From positions 124,001-188,000 of the forward strand of contig DAMBSC010000002.1 of NCBI GenBank assembly GCA_032054765.1: a stretch of 64,000 bases of DNA. Direction: 5' to 3'. The stretch comes from DFXE01 sp032054765. Its GTDB lineage: Bacteria > Bacteroidota > Bacteroidia > Bacteroidales > Tannerellaceae. This document shows, in pieces, positions 42,395 to 51,662 of this stretch (position 1 is its first letter; each line of letters starts with the position of its first letter). The translations under genes were made by a program, and so were the position numbers. The notes below the pieces were generated by a model. It had not been told where the DNA came from and searched no databases. It worked only from the letters and a program-made list of their open reading frames with translations.

Positions 42395-43324
42395 TTATTC
42401 AAATATCGACATAATCGGTCGTGCTATCCAAACCTGAGGCTGATCTACCTCCAACATGTAAGCTATTGTTCCTGCTATATCATAAATCATCGTACTTTCC
42501 GGAATTACATGTCCCTTCTTTATTCCTTTACCATAGAACACTATTGGGGTCTGCATCTCTTCCATCGTTTTACCACCATGACCTTTATCTATTCCGCCAT
42601 GATCTGATACTACAACTATTACTGTCTCGTCCATAATACCAGCGTCTTCCACAGCTTTCACAATCTGTCCCAGATAACCGTCAAGCTGTGTCATCTTTTC
42701 AAAATATTCCGGCGAACTCCAGCCTATTCCGTGGCCAACACCATCAGGTTGATCAAAGATTATTCCACATAAGTTAGGCTTCTTTTCCTTAATATATTTT
42801 ACGGCATAAGAAGTACAACCGTCAGGAGTTTCTTCCGTAAAAGCAGCTTGTTGGCGATAACTCAAAGCCAATGTATCAACAAGAAAATTCATACCCTCCC
42901 ATTCATAAATATAACCGATTTCAGACTGAGGAGCCTTATCACGATATAACCCGTATATATTAGGGAAACGATTATCACTGTTTACGACTCTTGATGGTAA
43001 TTCTGGCGTACGTGATCCCCACTCAGTATAGCCATGTAGTTCGGGACCTGCCCCCATAAACATGGATGCCCAGTTTACAGCACTGGAAGAAGGCAATACG
43101 GAACGATTCTGTAAAGTGTAAGAGCCTTCCGCCATAAGCTTTCGTAATGTCGGCATGTTTACCCCATTATTAACAGAATGAGCACTAAATCCATCAAAAC
43201 CTACTAAGATCACATGTTTCGGCAGATTTTTTTCTTTTACTGATTGTTGTTGTGTCGGTGCGCTACAAGATATTAAGCAAAATATAGCCAACACACTGCT
43301 TGTCAAGATAATTAGTCTTTTCAT
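42395..43324 (-). CDS. Type I phosphodiesterase / alkaline-phosphatase superfamily lipoprotein
   Basis: A 309-aa protein with a lipoprotein signal (LAIFCLISC). The metal site is HVILVGFDGFSAHSV at the N-terminus, the nucleophile region is SVLPSSSAVNWASMFMGAGP, and later come GVGHGIGW and VVVSDHGGIDKGHGG. This is the nucleotide pyrophosphatase/phosphodiesterase layout, acting in the periplasm or on the cell surface. It is followed in the databases by many carbohydrate-linked relatives, but the substrate cannot be read here. Confidence 0.92.
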   Translation of the reverse strand: MKRLIILTSSVLAIFCLISCSAPTQQQSVKEKNLPKHVILVGFDGFSAHSVNNGVNMPTLRKLMAEGSYTLQNRSVLPSSSAVNWASMFMGAGPELHGYTEWGSRTPELPSRVVNSDNRFPNIYGLYRDKAPQSEIGYIYEWEGMNFLVDTLALSYRQQAAFTEETPDGCTSYAVKYIKEKKPNLCGIIFDQPDGVGHGIGWSSPEYFEKMTQLDGYLGQIVKAVEDAGIMDETVIVVVSDHGGIDKGHGGKTMEEMQTPIVFYGKGIKKGHVIPESTMIYDIAGTIAYMLEVDQPQVWIARPIMSIFE

Positions 43325-43354
43325 TAAAGTTACTTTTAATAAATATGTATAATG

Positions 43355-44677
43355 TTATAATTTAGGCAATTCCCAGGGAGCTCTATAGTATGCTTTAGCA
43401 AGGGCATTTGCTTCACTGTCATTAATAAATCTACTCAAGGAATCATCCCAATAGACCTCCCGTTGTAACCGGCAGGAAATATTAGCAAGATGAGACATTT
43501 TAGCTACACGGGCACCTATTTCAATATCACCATTAGGTAACCTGCGGTTTTTTATACATGCCAGAAAGTTACCCACATGGTTATATAGTCCCTTTCCCTC
43601 ACCTTTTTTAAAGGGAACGGCCTCCATTCTTGGAACCTTATCTGCAACAACCGGAATTACTTCCCAACCAGCACGGGTAAGTAATAAAGTTCCGTTCTCT
43701 CCATAAAAAGCTAATCCTTCTTTTTTATCAAATAATCCGTGGTTAATACCACAAGCATGATCCCATATAATATTGTAATCTTTATATACATACGTGGCCA
43801 TTAAGGTATCGGGAGTTTCCATTGCGTCATTAGGATAAGCCAGTTTACCACCTGCTCCAAAAACTTGCGAAGGCAACCCCGCTCCTACTCCTTCCAGGGC
43901 ATAATCTAGTAAATGTACGCCCCAGTCAGACATTAATCCGCCGGCATAATCCCAAAAGAAACGGAAATTATAATGAAAACGATATTCGTTGAATGGCCGT
44001 TTGGGCGCCGGTCCTAACCACATATCATAATCTACCCCAGCAGGAGGATTTGAATCCGGCTTTACAGGAAGAGTAGGCTTGCCATCTTGATATGCCCAAA
44101 CCTTGACAGTACGGATACGGCCAATATTACCGGCACGTAAATATGCAGAGGCTTCGTCCCAATGAGGATCGCTTCGTTGCCATTGCCCAACCTGAACTAC
44201 TCTGTTGTATTTTCGTGCAGCTTTTACCATTAAATCACACTCTTCTATAGTATTTGATAATGGTTTTTCTACATAAACATCTTTACCGGCTTGTGCAGCC
44301 CATACCATGGGAAGGCAATGCCAATGGTCAGGAGTACCAATAATAACAGCATCGATATCCTTATTATCAATAACCTGACGCCAGTCTTTATAGAGATGCT
44401 TAACTTTTTTTCCTGATTTTTTTTCTACATCGGCGGCCCGTTTATTCAACCACTCGTCATCCACATCACAAAGAGCCACGCATTCAACTTCCGGATATTC
44501 CAGAAATGTACTCAGATTTGAGTATCCCATACTACGGCAACCTATCAAAGCAACCTTTATCTTATTGCTTGGAGCTGTCATTCCATAAATAGAACTATAT
44601 GATCCTCCAATTAAAGGTGTTAAACCTAAACCAACCGCTGAAAAAGCGGATTTTTGCAAGAAGTTTCTTCTATCCAT
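43355..44677 (-). CDS. Gfo/Idh/MocA-family oxidoreductase, secreted
   Basis: A 440-aa protein. The Rossmann fold (KVALIGCRSMGYSNLSTFL), the EKPLS motif (KDVYVEKPLSNTIEE) and the DWGVHLLDYALEG block are typical of NAD(P)-dependent sugar oxidoreductases. The N-terminus MDRRNFLQKSAFSAVGLGL is a twin-arginine-type signal, and Bacteroidota have many exported members that act as glycosidase-like enzymes with bound NAD. It lies 30 nt upstream of the phosphodiesterase on the same strand, so they may act on one substrate. Confidence 0.93.
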   Translation of the reverse strand: MDRRNFLQKSAFSAVGLGLTPLIGGSYSSIYGMTAPSNKIKVALIGCRSMGYSNLSTFLEYPEVECVALCDVDDEWLNKRAADVEKKSGKKVKHLYKDWRQVIDNKDIDAVIIGTPDHWHCLPMVWAAQAGKDVYVEKPLSNTIEECDLMVKAARKYNRVVQVGQWQRSDPHWDEASAYLRAGNIGRIRTVKVWAYQDGKPTLPVKPDSNPPAGVDYDMWLGPAPKRPFNEYRFHYNFRFFWDYAGGLMSDWGVHLLDYALEGVGAGLPSQVFGAGGKLAYPNDAMETPDTLMATYVYKDYNIIWDHACGINHGLFDKKEGLAFYGENGTLLLTRAGWEVIPVVADKVPRMEAVPFKKGEGKGLYNHVGNFLACIKNRRLPNGDIEIGARVAKMSHLANISCRLQREVYWDDSLSRFINDSEANALAKAYYRAPWELPKL

Positions 44678-44701
44678 AAAGTGTTTTTCTTAGTATACTT
44701 T

Positions 44702-44733
44702 TTTGACTATTATGTAGTAAAACAGTATTTTTG
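44702..44733 (+). promoter_or_regulatory. Bacteroidota-type promoter of the UpxY-like gene
   Basis: TTTG (44702-44705), exactly 20 nt, then TATTTTTG (44726-44733). The final G overlaps the GTG that could be read as an upstream start, so translation must begin at ATG 44787. Confidence 0.8.
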
Positions 44734-44786
44734 TGCAATATTACGAAATATTAGATTATCATTGTGTCCGCAAACATCAGAAAAAA

Positions 44787-45284
44787 ATGACAAATACTAT
44801 AAATAATCTTAACTGGTACGTTCTATATACTTCGCCAAGAGCTGAGAAACAAGTAAAAGATCGAATAGCACAAACCGGTATTGAATGTTGGTTGCCGTTA
44901 CATCGTTCACGAAGGGTATGGTCTGATAGGGTAAAGATGGTTGATGTTCCTTTATTTAATTCTTATATATTTGTAAAATGTAAAGAACATGAACTCCGTC
45001 CTTTACTTGCTATTTATGGAGTAGCCCGAATAGTGTATTACGATGGTAAACCTGCTGTCGTAAGACAAAAAGAGATTGATGCCATAAAAGAATTTCTTGA
45101 ATTAGCAACTAATCACACGCTAATTGTTGGAGATGAAGTAGAAATATTAACCGGAGCACTAAAAAGTATCTCCGGAAAAGTACGTAAAATAAAGAAAAAC
45201 TATCTAGTCTTATTTATTGAACAATTAGGTGCAACTGTTAGCGTTAACCTTCAGGAAGTAGCTCCTGTCAAACGAATAAAATAA
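44787..45284 (+). CDS. UpxY/NusG-like transcription antiterminator, orphan
   Basis: 165 aa from ATG 44787; the upstream GTG lies in the promoter. The NusG N-terminal domain shows as NWYVLYTSPRAEKQVKDRIA and VPLFNSYIFVKCKEHE. The KOW domain shows as VGDEVEILTGALKSISGKVR. In Bacteroides, UpxY proteins are the first genes of capsule loci and prevent premature termination within them. Here no UpxZ and no polysaccharide genes follow; the next gene is nusB. It may act in trans on a distant locus, or be a housekeeping NusG paralog. Confidence 0.88.
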   Translation: MTNTINNLNWYVLYTSPRAEKQVKDRIAQTGIECWLPLHRSRRVWSDRVKMVDVPLFNSYIFVKCKEHELRPLLAIYGVARIVYYDGKPAVVRQKEIDAIKEFLELATNHTLIVGDEVEILTGALKSISGKVRKIKKNYLVLFIEQLGATVSVNLQEVAPVKRIK

Positions 45285-45323
45285 TATTCAAGCTATTTCC
45301 TCATGAAAATGTTTTATAAAGTA

Positions 45324-45357
45324 TTTGATGCATATCATTAAACTTTCACTACCTTTG
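45324..45357 (+). promoter_or_regulatory. Promoter of nusB
   Basis: TTTG (45324-45327), 22 nt, TACCTTTG (45350-45357), 38 nt before the ATG. The spacing is 2 nt longer than the best promoters in the window. Confidence 0.6.
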
Positions 45358-45395
45358 TGGACTAAACATTATAAACAAAGAAGTTCCTTCAAACA

Positions 45396-46322
45396 ATGAT
45401 CAACAGAGTATTAATCCGTATTAAAGTCCTACAAATACTTTATGCTTATTACCAAAACGGAGCCAATGACTTAAAAGTTGCGGAAAAAGAATTACTGTTC
45501 AGTCTGCAAAAATCGTACGATTTATATCATTATTTTCTTCTACTTATTATTGATATCACCAATCTTCAAGAACGGATACAGGATAATCGCAAGCATAAAT
45601 ATATGCCGAGTCAGGAAGAACTAAATCCTAATATGAAATTAGTTAATAATCGTTTTACTAAACAATTAAGTGAGAATATTTCACTGAAAAATTATGTTCA
45701 AGAGCATAAACTTTCGTGGATGAACGATCAGGATTTCATCAAAAGTGTCCTGGACCTTATTCTTTCCTCTGAAATATATACTGAATATTTGCAAAATCCA
45801 GAAGATTCTTATGAGGCAGATAAAACATTCTGGCGTTCCATATTTAAAAAGTTATTGCTTGAAAATGAAATGGTTATTGATTACCTAGAAGATAAAAGTA
45901 TTTACTGGAACGATGATATAGATCTGATCGGTTCATTCACAATCAAGACAATCAAACGCTTTGATGAGAATGAAGGAAGGAATCAGGCATTAATGCCTAT
46001 GTTCAAAGATACGGAAGATCGAATGTTTGCTGTAAAACTATTTAGAGAATCCATTTTGCATGGTCCGGAATATAGAGAAAGAATAAGCCGGCATATGAAG
46101 AATTGGGAAACAGAACGTCTTGCAAATATTGATTTTGTTATCATGCAGGTGGCTTTAGCTGAAATTGTAAACTTTCCGACTATTCCAATAAATGTCAGTC
46201 TCAATGAATATATTGATACAGCTAAGTATTACAGTACTCCTAAAAGTGGTACTTTTATCAATGGAATACTGGATTCAGTTGTTGATGAGTTAAAAAAAGA
46301 GAAGCGATTGTTCAAAGATTAA
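45396..46322 (+). CDS. nusB: Transcription antitermination factor NusB (long Bacteroidota form)
   Basis: 308 aa, about twice the length of E. coli NusB. The start MINRVLIRIKVLQILYAYYQ is the first NusB helix. The C-terminal half holds the remaining core (NIDFVIMQVALAEIVNFPTI, VSLNEYIDTAKYYSTPKSGT, FINGILDSVV). The extra 150 residues in the middle are characteristic of this phylum. NusB with NusE binds boxA in rRNA transcription. It is followed by yajC. Confidence 0.95.
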   Translation: MINRVLIRIKVLQILYAYYQNGANDLKVAEKELLFSLQKSYDLYHYFLLLIIDITNLQERIQDNRKHKYMPSQEELNPNMKLVNNRFTKQLSENISLKNYVQEHKLSWMNDQDFIKSVLDLILSSEIYTEYLQNPEDSYEADKTFWRSIFKKLLLENEMVIDYLEDKSIYWNDDIDLIGSFTIKTIKRFDENEGRNQALMPMFKDTEDRMFAVKLFRESILHGPEYRERISRHMKNWETERLANIDFVIMQVALAEIVNFPTIPINVSLNEYIDTAKYYSTPKSGTFINGILDSVVDELKKEKRLFKD

Positions 46323-46332
46323 TATTAATCAT

Positions 46333-46340
46333 TATTTTTG
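46333..46340 (+). promoter_or_regulatory. -7 promoter element of yajC
   Basis: TATTTTTG 40 nt before the yajC ATG. Confidence 0.5.
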
Positions 46341-46380
46341 TACATTCTCGACAAAAAATTAATTATAAATAAAGACAAAA

Positions 46381-46701
46381 ATGGATTTACTTTTTATTTT
46401 ACTCCAGGAAGCACAAGGCGGTGCAGCAGGTTATTCCGGTATCTTAATGATGGTGGTTATCATTGCTATATTTTATTTCTTTATGATCCGCCCTCAGCAG
46501 AAAAGACAAAAAGATATACAACGTGCCCGTGAAGCTATGAAAGTTGGAGATAAAGTGGTAACAGCAGGCGGTATATATGGAAAGATCAAAGAAATAGGAT
46601 CAACCTTTATGTTGATTGAAGTTTCTGACGGAGTTCGTATCCGTGTAGATAAAGCTTCTGTTTTTGCTTCATCTGAAGACGTACAGCAACAACAAAAATA
46701 A
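46381..46701 (+). CDS. yajC: Preprotein translocase subunit YajC
   Basis: A 106-aa protein with one membrane helix (ILMMVVIIAIFYFFMIRPQQ) ending in the diagnostic RPQQKR, and the soluble GDKVVTAGGIYGKIKEI domain. It associates with SecDF. It is followed 12 nt later by a YbbR-domain gene, as is usual in Bacteroidales. Confidence 0.96.
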   Translation: MDLLFILLQEAQGGAAGYSGILMMVVIIAIFYFFMIRPQQKRQKDIQRAREAMKVGDKVVTAGGIYGKIKEIGSTFMLIEVSDGVRIRVDKASVFASSEDVQQQQK

Positions 46702-46713
46702 ATCTATTTCAGA

Positions 46714-47730
46714 ATGAAGATACGACTTGATAATATTCAACAATCAGTCGATTCTACCTATAGGAAGATTAAAGCTTTTTTTTACCGTTATCAGGGAAAA
46801 AATGTTTTAATCTTTCTGTTTTTTGTTTCATTATCCTTTGGTTTTTGGGTTCTACTGAGTTTACAAGAAGAGTATGAAATCCAAATAACTATTCCTGTAC
46901 GATACAAAAATATACCCGCAGACATTGCTTTTGTGCAAGCTCCACCTATTGAGATAACGGCACGGATAAGAGACAAAGGTACAGTTCTATTAAATTATAC
47001 CTTAGGAAACAAACTCTCACCACTGGATATTGATATGAAAGAAGCATCAAAACAAAGTGGAAAATTGATCTATTCTGCAAGAGAAATCGAAAGTGCTATC
47101 TTAAAACGTCTTATTGCATCAACCAACCTTCTTAGTTTTGATCCTCCACAAATAGAAGAAGCATACAGTAAATTAATAAATAAAAAACTTCCTGTAGTTT
47201 TCGATGGTGAGATCCGTACAGAGGCGGGATTCCGCGTCTTTGGTGAAATAAATATTGATCCCCCCATTGTTGATGTATATGCAACAGATGTAGTGTTAGA
47301 TACTATGAAAATTGTAAAAACAGTTTTCACTGAAATAAAGAAAGGGAGTAAAACTATTAAACAAGACATAAAATTATTTAGACCTGAAGGGGTAGGAACA
47401 GAACCAACAAGTGTTTCAGTAACAATACCTATTGAAGAATTTACAGAAAAAACATTTGAAATACCTGTAATCAGTAAAAAAGTGCCATCACACTATACAA
47501 TAAGAATGTTTCCTTCTGTTGTAAAAGTGACATGCAGTGTTCCTTTATCACGTTTTAAAGGTTTATCTGATGACGAATTTTCGGTGGAAATTACAATAGA
47601 GAGTCTTGATGAAAGTATATCGGGTATTCTACCTGTAAAATTAACTAAAAAACCAGATTGGATAGACGAAGTAACTATCTCACCGGAATCCATCGAATTT
47701 ATTCTCGAACAAACTAACACAAATGATTAA
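46714..47730 (+). CDS. YbbR-like domain protein
   Basis: A 338-aa protein with one membrane helix (NVLIFLFFVSLSFGFWVLLS) and periplasmic YbbR-like repeats (about residues 50-130, 145-230 and 230-330). In Firmicutes, CdaR carries such domains and controls the cyclic-di-AMP synthase CdaA, but no cdaA is adjacent here. It overlaps coaE by 8 nt, so the two are coupled. Confidence 0.88.
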   Translation: MKIRLDNIQQSVDSTYRKIKAFFYRYQGKNVLIFLFFVSLSFGFWVLLSLQEEYEIQITIPVRYKNIPADIAFVQAPPIEITARIRDKGTVLLNYTLGNKLSPLDIDMKEASKQSGKLIYSAREIESAILKRLIASTNLLSFDPPQIEEAYSKLINKKLPVVFDGEIRTEAGFRVFGEINIDPPIVDVYATDVVLDTMKIVKTVFTEIKKGSKTIKQDIKLFRPEGVGTEPTSVSVTIPIEEFTEKTFEIPVISKKVPSHYTIRMFPSVVKVTCSVPLSRFKGLSDDEFSVEITIESLDESISGILPVKLTKKPDWIDEVTISPESIEFILEQTNTND

Positions 47731-48298
47731 GCTTGGTATTACAGGAGGGATAGGAAGTGGAAAATCTGTTGTTTCATCCCTTCTCGAAGTATTAGGTATT
47801 CCTGTTTATATAGCTGATAATGAAAGTAAACGTTTAATCAACGCGTCACCAATAATAAAAGAAAAGCTAATAAATTTATTTGGAAAAGATATCTATATCC
47901 AAAATGGAGTAAACAAAAAACTTCTAGCTTCTTATATATTTACTGATTCTCATTTGCTGGAACAAGTAAACGCTATTATTCATCCAGAAGTTTATATTGA
48001 TTTTCTTAAATGGTCAAGCCTACAAACATCCAATATGTGTGCTATTGAAACTGCTATTCTTTTTGAATCGGGTTTCGATAAAGGAATAGATATAGCTATA
48101 ATGATATACGCTCCACTGGCTGTTAGAATAGACCGTGTTGTATTACGTGATAACCTCTCTCGTGAGGAAACACTTGATAGGATAAAGAATCAGCTTTCTG
48201 ATGAAATTAAGAAAAGTCGGTCTGATTATATTATATATAATGATGGGAAAAGAGCATTAATACCTCAAGTCGAAAATATCATATTTTCTAAAATATAG
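47723..48298 (+). CDS. coaE: Dephospho-CoA kinase
   Basis: A 191-aa enzyme of the last step of coenzyme A synthesis. The P-loop is LGITGGIGSGKSVVSSLLEV, VYIADNESKRLI binds substrate, HPEVYIDF is the family HP motif, and RIDRVVLRDNLSREE is the lid. It is last of the yajC-ybbR-coaE run. Confidence 0.95.
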   Translation: MIKLGITGGIGSGKSVVSSLLEVLGIPVYIADNESKRLINASPIIKEKLINLFGKDIYIQNGVNKKLLASYIFTDSHLLEQVNAIIHPEVYIDFLKWSSLQTSNMCAIETAILFESGFDKGIDIAIMIYAPLAVRIDRVVLRDNLSREETLDRIKNQLSDEIKKSRSDYIIYNDGKRALIPQVENIIFSKI

Positions 48299-48307
48299 AT
48301 GTAAGCA

Positions 48308-48895
48308 TTAATTAATCAATTGTAATTCAAATAACATCTTCTTATAATCTGCAGCCTTTTCTATTAATGATTTAGGATACGCCCTCGATGAAGAAGGCAT
48401 TCGATAGATGCGGATTTCCCTTTTCTGGAAATTAAAGGTAGAATAAGAACCAATTTTAGGTTCCTGAATCGGTATAATGGTAAGCAGAGTATCCATAGAT
48501 TTTTGTCCGGTAATAACAATCGCGCTACATTCCGGCACCTTATTTAGTATATCTTCAATATCAATAGGTTTTACTACTTCTAGAAACTTATCTGAAGCAT
48601 TATTCTTGAGTCTGATTATTTCAACGGCGGTATCCCCTAAACCGATCCCTTTTTCATTACAAAAAGTCCGTATTTTTTCCTCATCAAAACCCTTCTTTGT
48701 AGCAGCCAAAAAATAATCTTTATCGGAAAAGAAGATCAAACCCATTATTCTCCACATATCGTTTATAAAGTTAGGATAATAGAAGTTCATCGACCACCGT
48801 TCTCTGGGAGGAGGAAAACTTCCCAACATAAGGATTTTTGTATTTTGGGGTAAAAAGAATCCTAAAGGATGAAGTTCTACTTTTTTATTTTCCAT
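48308..48895 (-). CDS. Uracil-DNA glycosylase family protein
   Basis: A 195-aa protein. KILMLGSFPPPRERWSMNFY is the motif 1 region of the UDG superfamily, close to mismatch-specific Mug-like and related Bacteroidota proteins. The late AIVITGQKSMDTLL and YRMPSSSRAYP correspond to the second active-site motif (N/H-P-S-S type). It would remove deaminated bases; exact specificity is uncertain. It is 3 nt downstream of the GNAT gene. Confidence 0.85.
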   Translation of the reverse strand: MENKKVELHPLGFFLPQNTKILMLGSFPPPRERWSMNFYYPNFINDMWRIMGLIFFSDKDYFLAATKKGFDEEKIRTFCNEKGIGLGDTAVEIIRLKNNASDKFLEVVKPIDIEDILNKVPECSAIVITGQKSMDTLLTIIPIQEPKIGSYSTFNFQKREIRIYRMPSSSRAYPKSLIEKAADYKKMLFELQLIN

Positions 48896-48898
48896 CTT

Positions 48899-49345
48899 TT
48901 ACTCTGATTTTAATTGCATATGAAGAATAGGAAACGGTTTACCTGTACTATCTAATTCATCACGACTTATAATTTCAAATCCCATTTTGAGATAAAAGCC
49001 GACGGCCTGTTCATTTTGTTCATTTACGTCTACCGTTTTTATATGGAATTTATCAATGGCAAAATGAATTAATTGTTTACCTAATCCCTTACCTCTTTCA
49101 GAAGGATGAATAAAAAGCATATCGATATTCTTTTCTGCTATTCCTATAAATGCAACAATCTTATTTGATTCATTACGTACAGAAAACAAATTATCAGCCA
49201 GAGGTAAGTACGTATGTAGAATTGCATTTCTGAATGTCAATATATCTGTCTCATTCAAAAAATGATGAGTCTCACGAACCGACGCCTCCCAAATATCTGT
49301 TATTTTATAAAATTCCTCAGGTAGAGTTTTTTCTATTGAATACAT
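48899..49345 (-). CDS. GNAT-family N-acetyltransferase
   Basis: A 148-aa protein. The acetyl-CoA-binding loop is HPSERGKGLGKQLIHFAIDK, and the C-terminal block is VNEQNEQAVGFYLKMGFEII. The N-terminal EASVRETHHFL is typical of the YjaB-like subgroup. The acceptor is unknown. It is probably co-transcribed with the UDG-family gene. Confidence 0.93.
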   Translation of the reverse strand: MYSIEKTLPEEFYKITDIWEASVRETHHFLNETDILTFRNAILHTYLPLADNLFSVRNESNKIVAFIGIAEKNIDMLFIHPSERGKGLGKQLIHFAIDKFHIKTVDVNEQNEQAVGFYLKMGFEIISRDELDSTGKPFPILHMQLKSE

Positions 49346-49400
49346 ATAAAAATAAATATCTTTAATAAATTAGGAATTTAAGAAATCTAATATTTGAATT

Positions 49401-50531
49401 TTACTTTTCAAAAACGGCTTTATACCAGTTGAGGTTTTTGTATTCTTCATTCAGATAAGAAAACTGGTTCTGTAAAACATATGTGGTTAAACCGGAATGA
49501 AAGTTAATTTCAAAACCATCTTCCCCTGGAATATCTACCAAAAAGCCAGGTGTTGCATTCTTATACACAATACAATTAGAAATTAATCTAGAGAACTCGG
49601 AAGACGCTTCATTTTCTAAAATACGAGAAAAATAATCTTCAAAATCAAAAAATAATAAACGAGTAAACAAACCACCACTATTTCTGCCAAAACGCTGTAA
49701 ATCAGCAATATTCACATTTGTATCTGGATCGATATTATTCTTCAAAAATATAGCTAATTTATCTAACTCAGATGTTTTAATTAAACTAAATGTCCCGCTA
49801 CTCCAGTTTGCTCCTTCATTTACATAGTTAAAAACATTTTCCGCAAAAGCTTTTAAGCGGGGTTCTCTAGTGAAGAAATAATTCATAGAAGATGCATAAA
49901 TAGAAATATAGCCGGGAGAAACAATTTCAGCAGATGATCCAAATATATAATTCGCTTTATCTTTCAGCTCATACATTACTTCAATACCTGCCGTATAACA
50001 TGCCTCTAAAATGATAAAATCAAAATAACCGGAAGGAATTGCATCAGCCATATCTTTTAATTCCATCTCACTATTCTGATCCTTTATAATTCCACGAGGA
50101 GTTTGCCTATATGAACCTTCCGGCAACCATCCATATCCATGAGAGAATATAATCAGTCCATACGAATCTGCTTCATAATTAGTTATTGCGTAATTGATAA
50201 CTCTTCGTAGAACTTCTTTATCTGCAGAATTTTCTTCTTCATATTCAACTAAAACCTTTGTCTTCATTTCTCCATTATCAGAATATGCTTCTAATAAAAC
50301 AGGATTTTCATCTTCCTTATCCTGATATATAATAAGGTTGCCATTTTTTCCATTCCAACCCTTCAGCATCGGTTGTATTCTATCTTCTCCGGCTCCAGAA
50401 AGAAAAGTATCATCTCTCCCTAAATATACTACCACAGTACGTTTGAAAGAAGTATCTTCGCCCTCTCCATCTTTTATACATGATGTAAAAAAGGAACAAA
50501 AAACAAATAAAAAAAGTAGATATTTATACAT
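49401..50531 (-). CDS. Clostripain-family (C11) cysteine protease lipoprotein
   Basis: A 376-aa protein with lipoprotein signal MYKYLLFLFVFCSFFTSC. The clostripain catalytic pair is His in GLIIFSHGYGWLPEG and Cys in FDFIILEACYTAGIEVMYEL. It lacks a visible activation-loop insertion. Bacteroides relatives are surface or secreted proteases (fragipain group) that process toxins or host proteins. TATTTTTG on the minus strand (50559-50552) is its likely -7 element. Confidence 0.92.
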   Translation of the reverse strand: MYKYLLFLFVFCSFFTSCIKDGEGEDTSFKRTVVVYLGRDDTFLSGAGEDRIQPMLKGWNGKNGNLIIYQDKEDENPVLLEAYSDNGEMKTKVLVEYEEENSADKEVLRRVINYAITNYEADSYGLIIFSHGYGWLPEGSYRQTPRGIIKDQNSEMELKDMADAIPSGYFDFIILEACYTAGIEVMYELKDKANYIFGSSAEIVSPGYISIYASSMNYFFTREPRLKAFAENVFNYVNEGANWSSGTFSLIKTSELDKLAIFLKNNIDPDTNVNIADLQRFGRNSGGLFTRLLFFDFEDYFSRILENEASSEFSRLISNCIVYKNATPGFLVDIPGEDGFEINFHSGLTTYVLQNQFSYLNEEYKNLNWYKAVFEK

Positions 50532-50620
50532 TTGTCTGATTTTTTATATACAAAAATACTTTATTTTCATAATATGGCCAAAAAAAATCGAATAATCTAA
50601 ACACCTTTTATTATTTTCAA

Positions 50621-50730
50621 GTAGGTGAGACTTTTTTCTTATCGCAATGAGAAATTATTCTCACCGGCATGAAATAAAAATCTCACCGCATTGAGAAAAG
50701 ATTCTCATTGAGATGAGATTTTTAAATACC
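50621..50730. repeat. 22-nt-period intergenic array C
   Basis: Five abutting 22-nt units start at 50621, 50643, 50665, 50687 and 50709. The core units begin CGCAATGAGAAA, CGGCATGAAATA and CGCATTGAGAAA and end in ATTCTCAC, AATCTCAC and ATTCTCAT. Across unit borders this builds the dyad TCTCA-n6-TGAGA. It lies between two genes of the same strand. Confidence 0.8.
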
Positions 50731-50801
50731 ATAAGCAATCCTTTTATACAACAAATTGTATCTAGATAGGATTTTAGTATCTAGTTAGAATAATATAAAC
50801 T

Positions 50802-51416
50802 CTACTTCGAACCGGATGGAGAATAATTCTTATTTAAGAAAACTATAATCTCATCTGTAATATCATAAGCATCTTCTGCAAAAAGTATATTATTATCTCC
50901 TGAACTATTACTGAAAATTACCTGATACTTCTTATTCTGGTTAAATACTTTCAATTGGCCTACCAGAGAATCACGTAACTGTTCAGTCATTTTTTGCTGT
51001 TCAGCCATTAACTCTTGACTCAAACGTGCGTTAAGTTCTTCAAGTTCCTGACGTTTTCTCATTATACGGTTCTGCTCCTGTTCTGCTCTTTCACGAGTAA
51101 GGAAGGCGTTATTTTCTACTTTCTTTTGAAATTCCTGTATTTCTCTTTCCAGTTTATTAGCTTCCTGATTTACGTTTAGACGAGCATTTTCTTCTTTTTT
51201 TACTACTATTTCAAATAAATCCTGATAATAATTATAATTAAGAAGCAATGAATCCAGATTTACATAAGCAACGGGAAGTACTCCGACGGAGTCACCTTCG
51301 GCTGTGAATGTTCTGTGAGTTACATCTCCTCCTTTATTTCCTGTAAAATGTAAGATAAACAAAATAATAACAGCTACAGCAAGCACACCGTTAATAACGT
51401 AGTTAATGTTCTTCAT
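50802..51416 (-). CDS. OmpH/Skp-family periplasmic chaperone-like protein, membrane-anchored
   Basis: A 204-aa protein with an N-terminal membrane anchor (VINGVLAVAVIILFILHF), then VAYVNLDSLLLNYNYYQDLF, which is the Skp opening strand and helix, a long coiled coil (about 70-150) and the closing IFSNSSGDNNILFAEDAYDI. Skp carries outer-membrane proteins across the periplasm. The anchor in place of a cleaved signal is frequent in this phylum. Confidence 0.9.
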   Translation of the reverse strand: MKNINYVINGVLAVAVIILFILHFTGNKGGDVTHRTFTAEGDSVGVLPVAYVNLDSLLLNYNYYQDLFEIVVKKEENARLNVNQEANKLEREIQEFQKKVENNAFLTRERAEQEQNRIMRKRQELEELNARLSQELMAEQQKMTEQLRDSLVGQLKVFNQNKKYQVIFSNSSGDNNILFAEDAYDITDEIIVFLNKNYSPSGSK

Positions 51417-51438
51417 ACAGTCTAATTTAAATCTTTTA

Positions 51439-51657
51439 TTATATTTTTTTTTCTTTCAATCGTTCTTCGAGATTCTTATGTTTAAGATCTTCCCGATGTT
51501 GCGTCTGCGCACAATGAAGTCCTTTATCACTTAATGCCTTATTACCTCCGACATGTGTATTTGGGAATTCTCCATTTTTCTTTAATAATATTTTTATCGC
51601 AAGCAATACGACACAAATAACAAGAATTATGATCGTTATCAATAGTGTTGTAAGCAT
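51439..51657 (-). CDS. Small single-pass membrane protein, function unknown
   Basis: A 72-aa protein with a membrane helix (residues about 3-27) and a basic, cysteine-containing cytoplasmic tail (GGNKALSDKGLHCAQTQHRE). TATATTTG lies just upstream. The position 22 nt before the Skp-like gene, in the same direction, suggests co-transcription. It is too ordered to be a chance ORF, but I cannot name a family. Confidence 0.7.
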   Translation of the reverse strand: MLTTLLITIIILVICVVLLAIKILLKKNGEFPNTHVGGNKALSDKGLHCAQTQHREDLKHKNLEERLKEKKI

Positions 51658-51662
51658 TTTCT

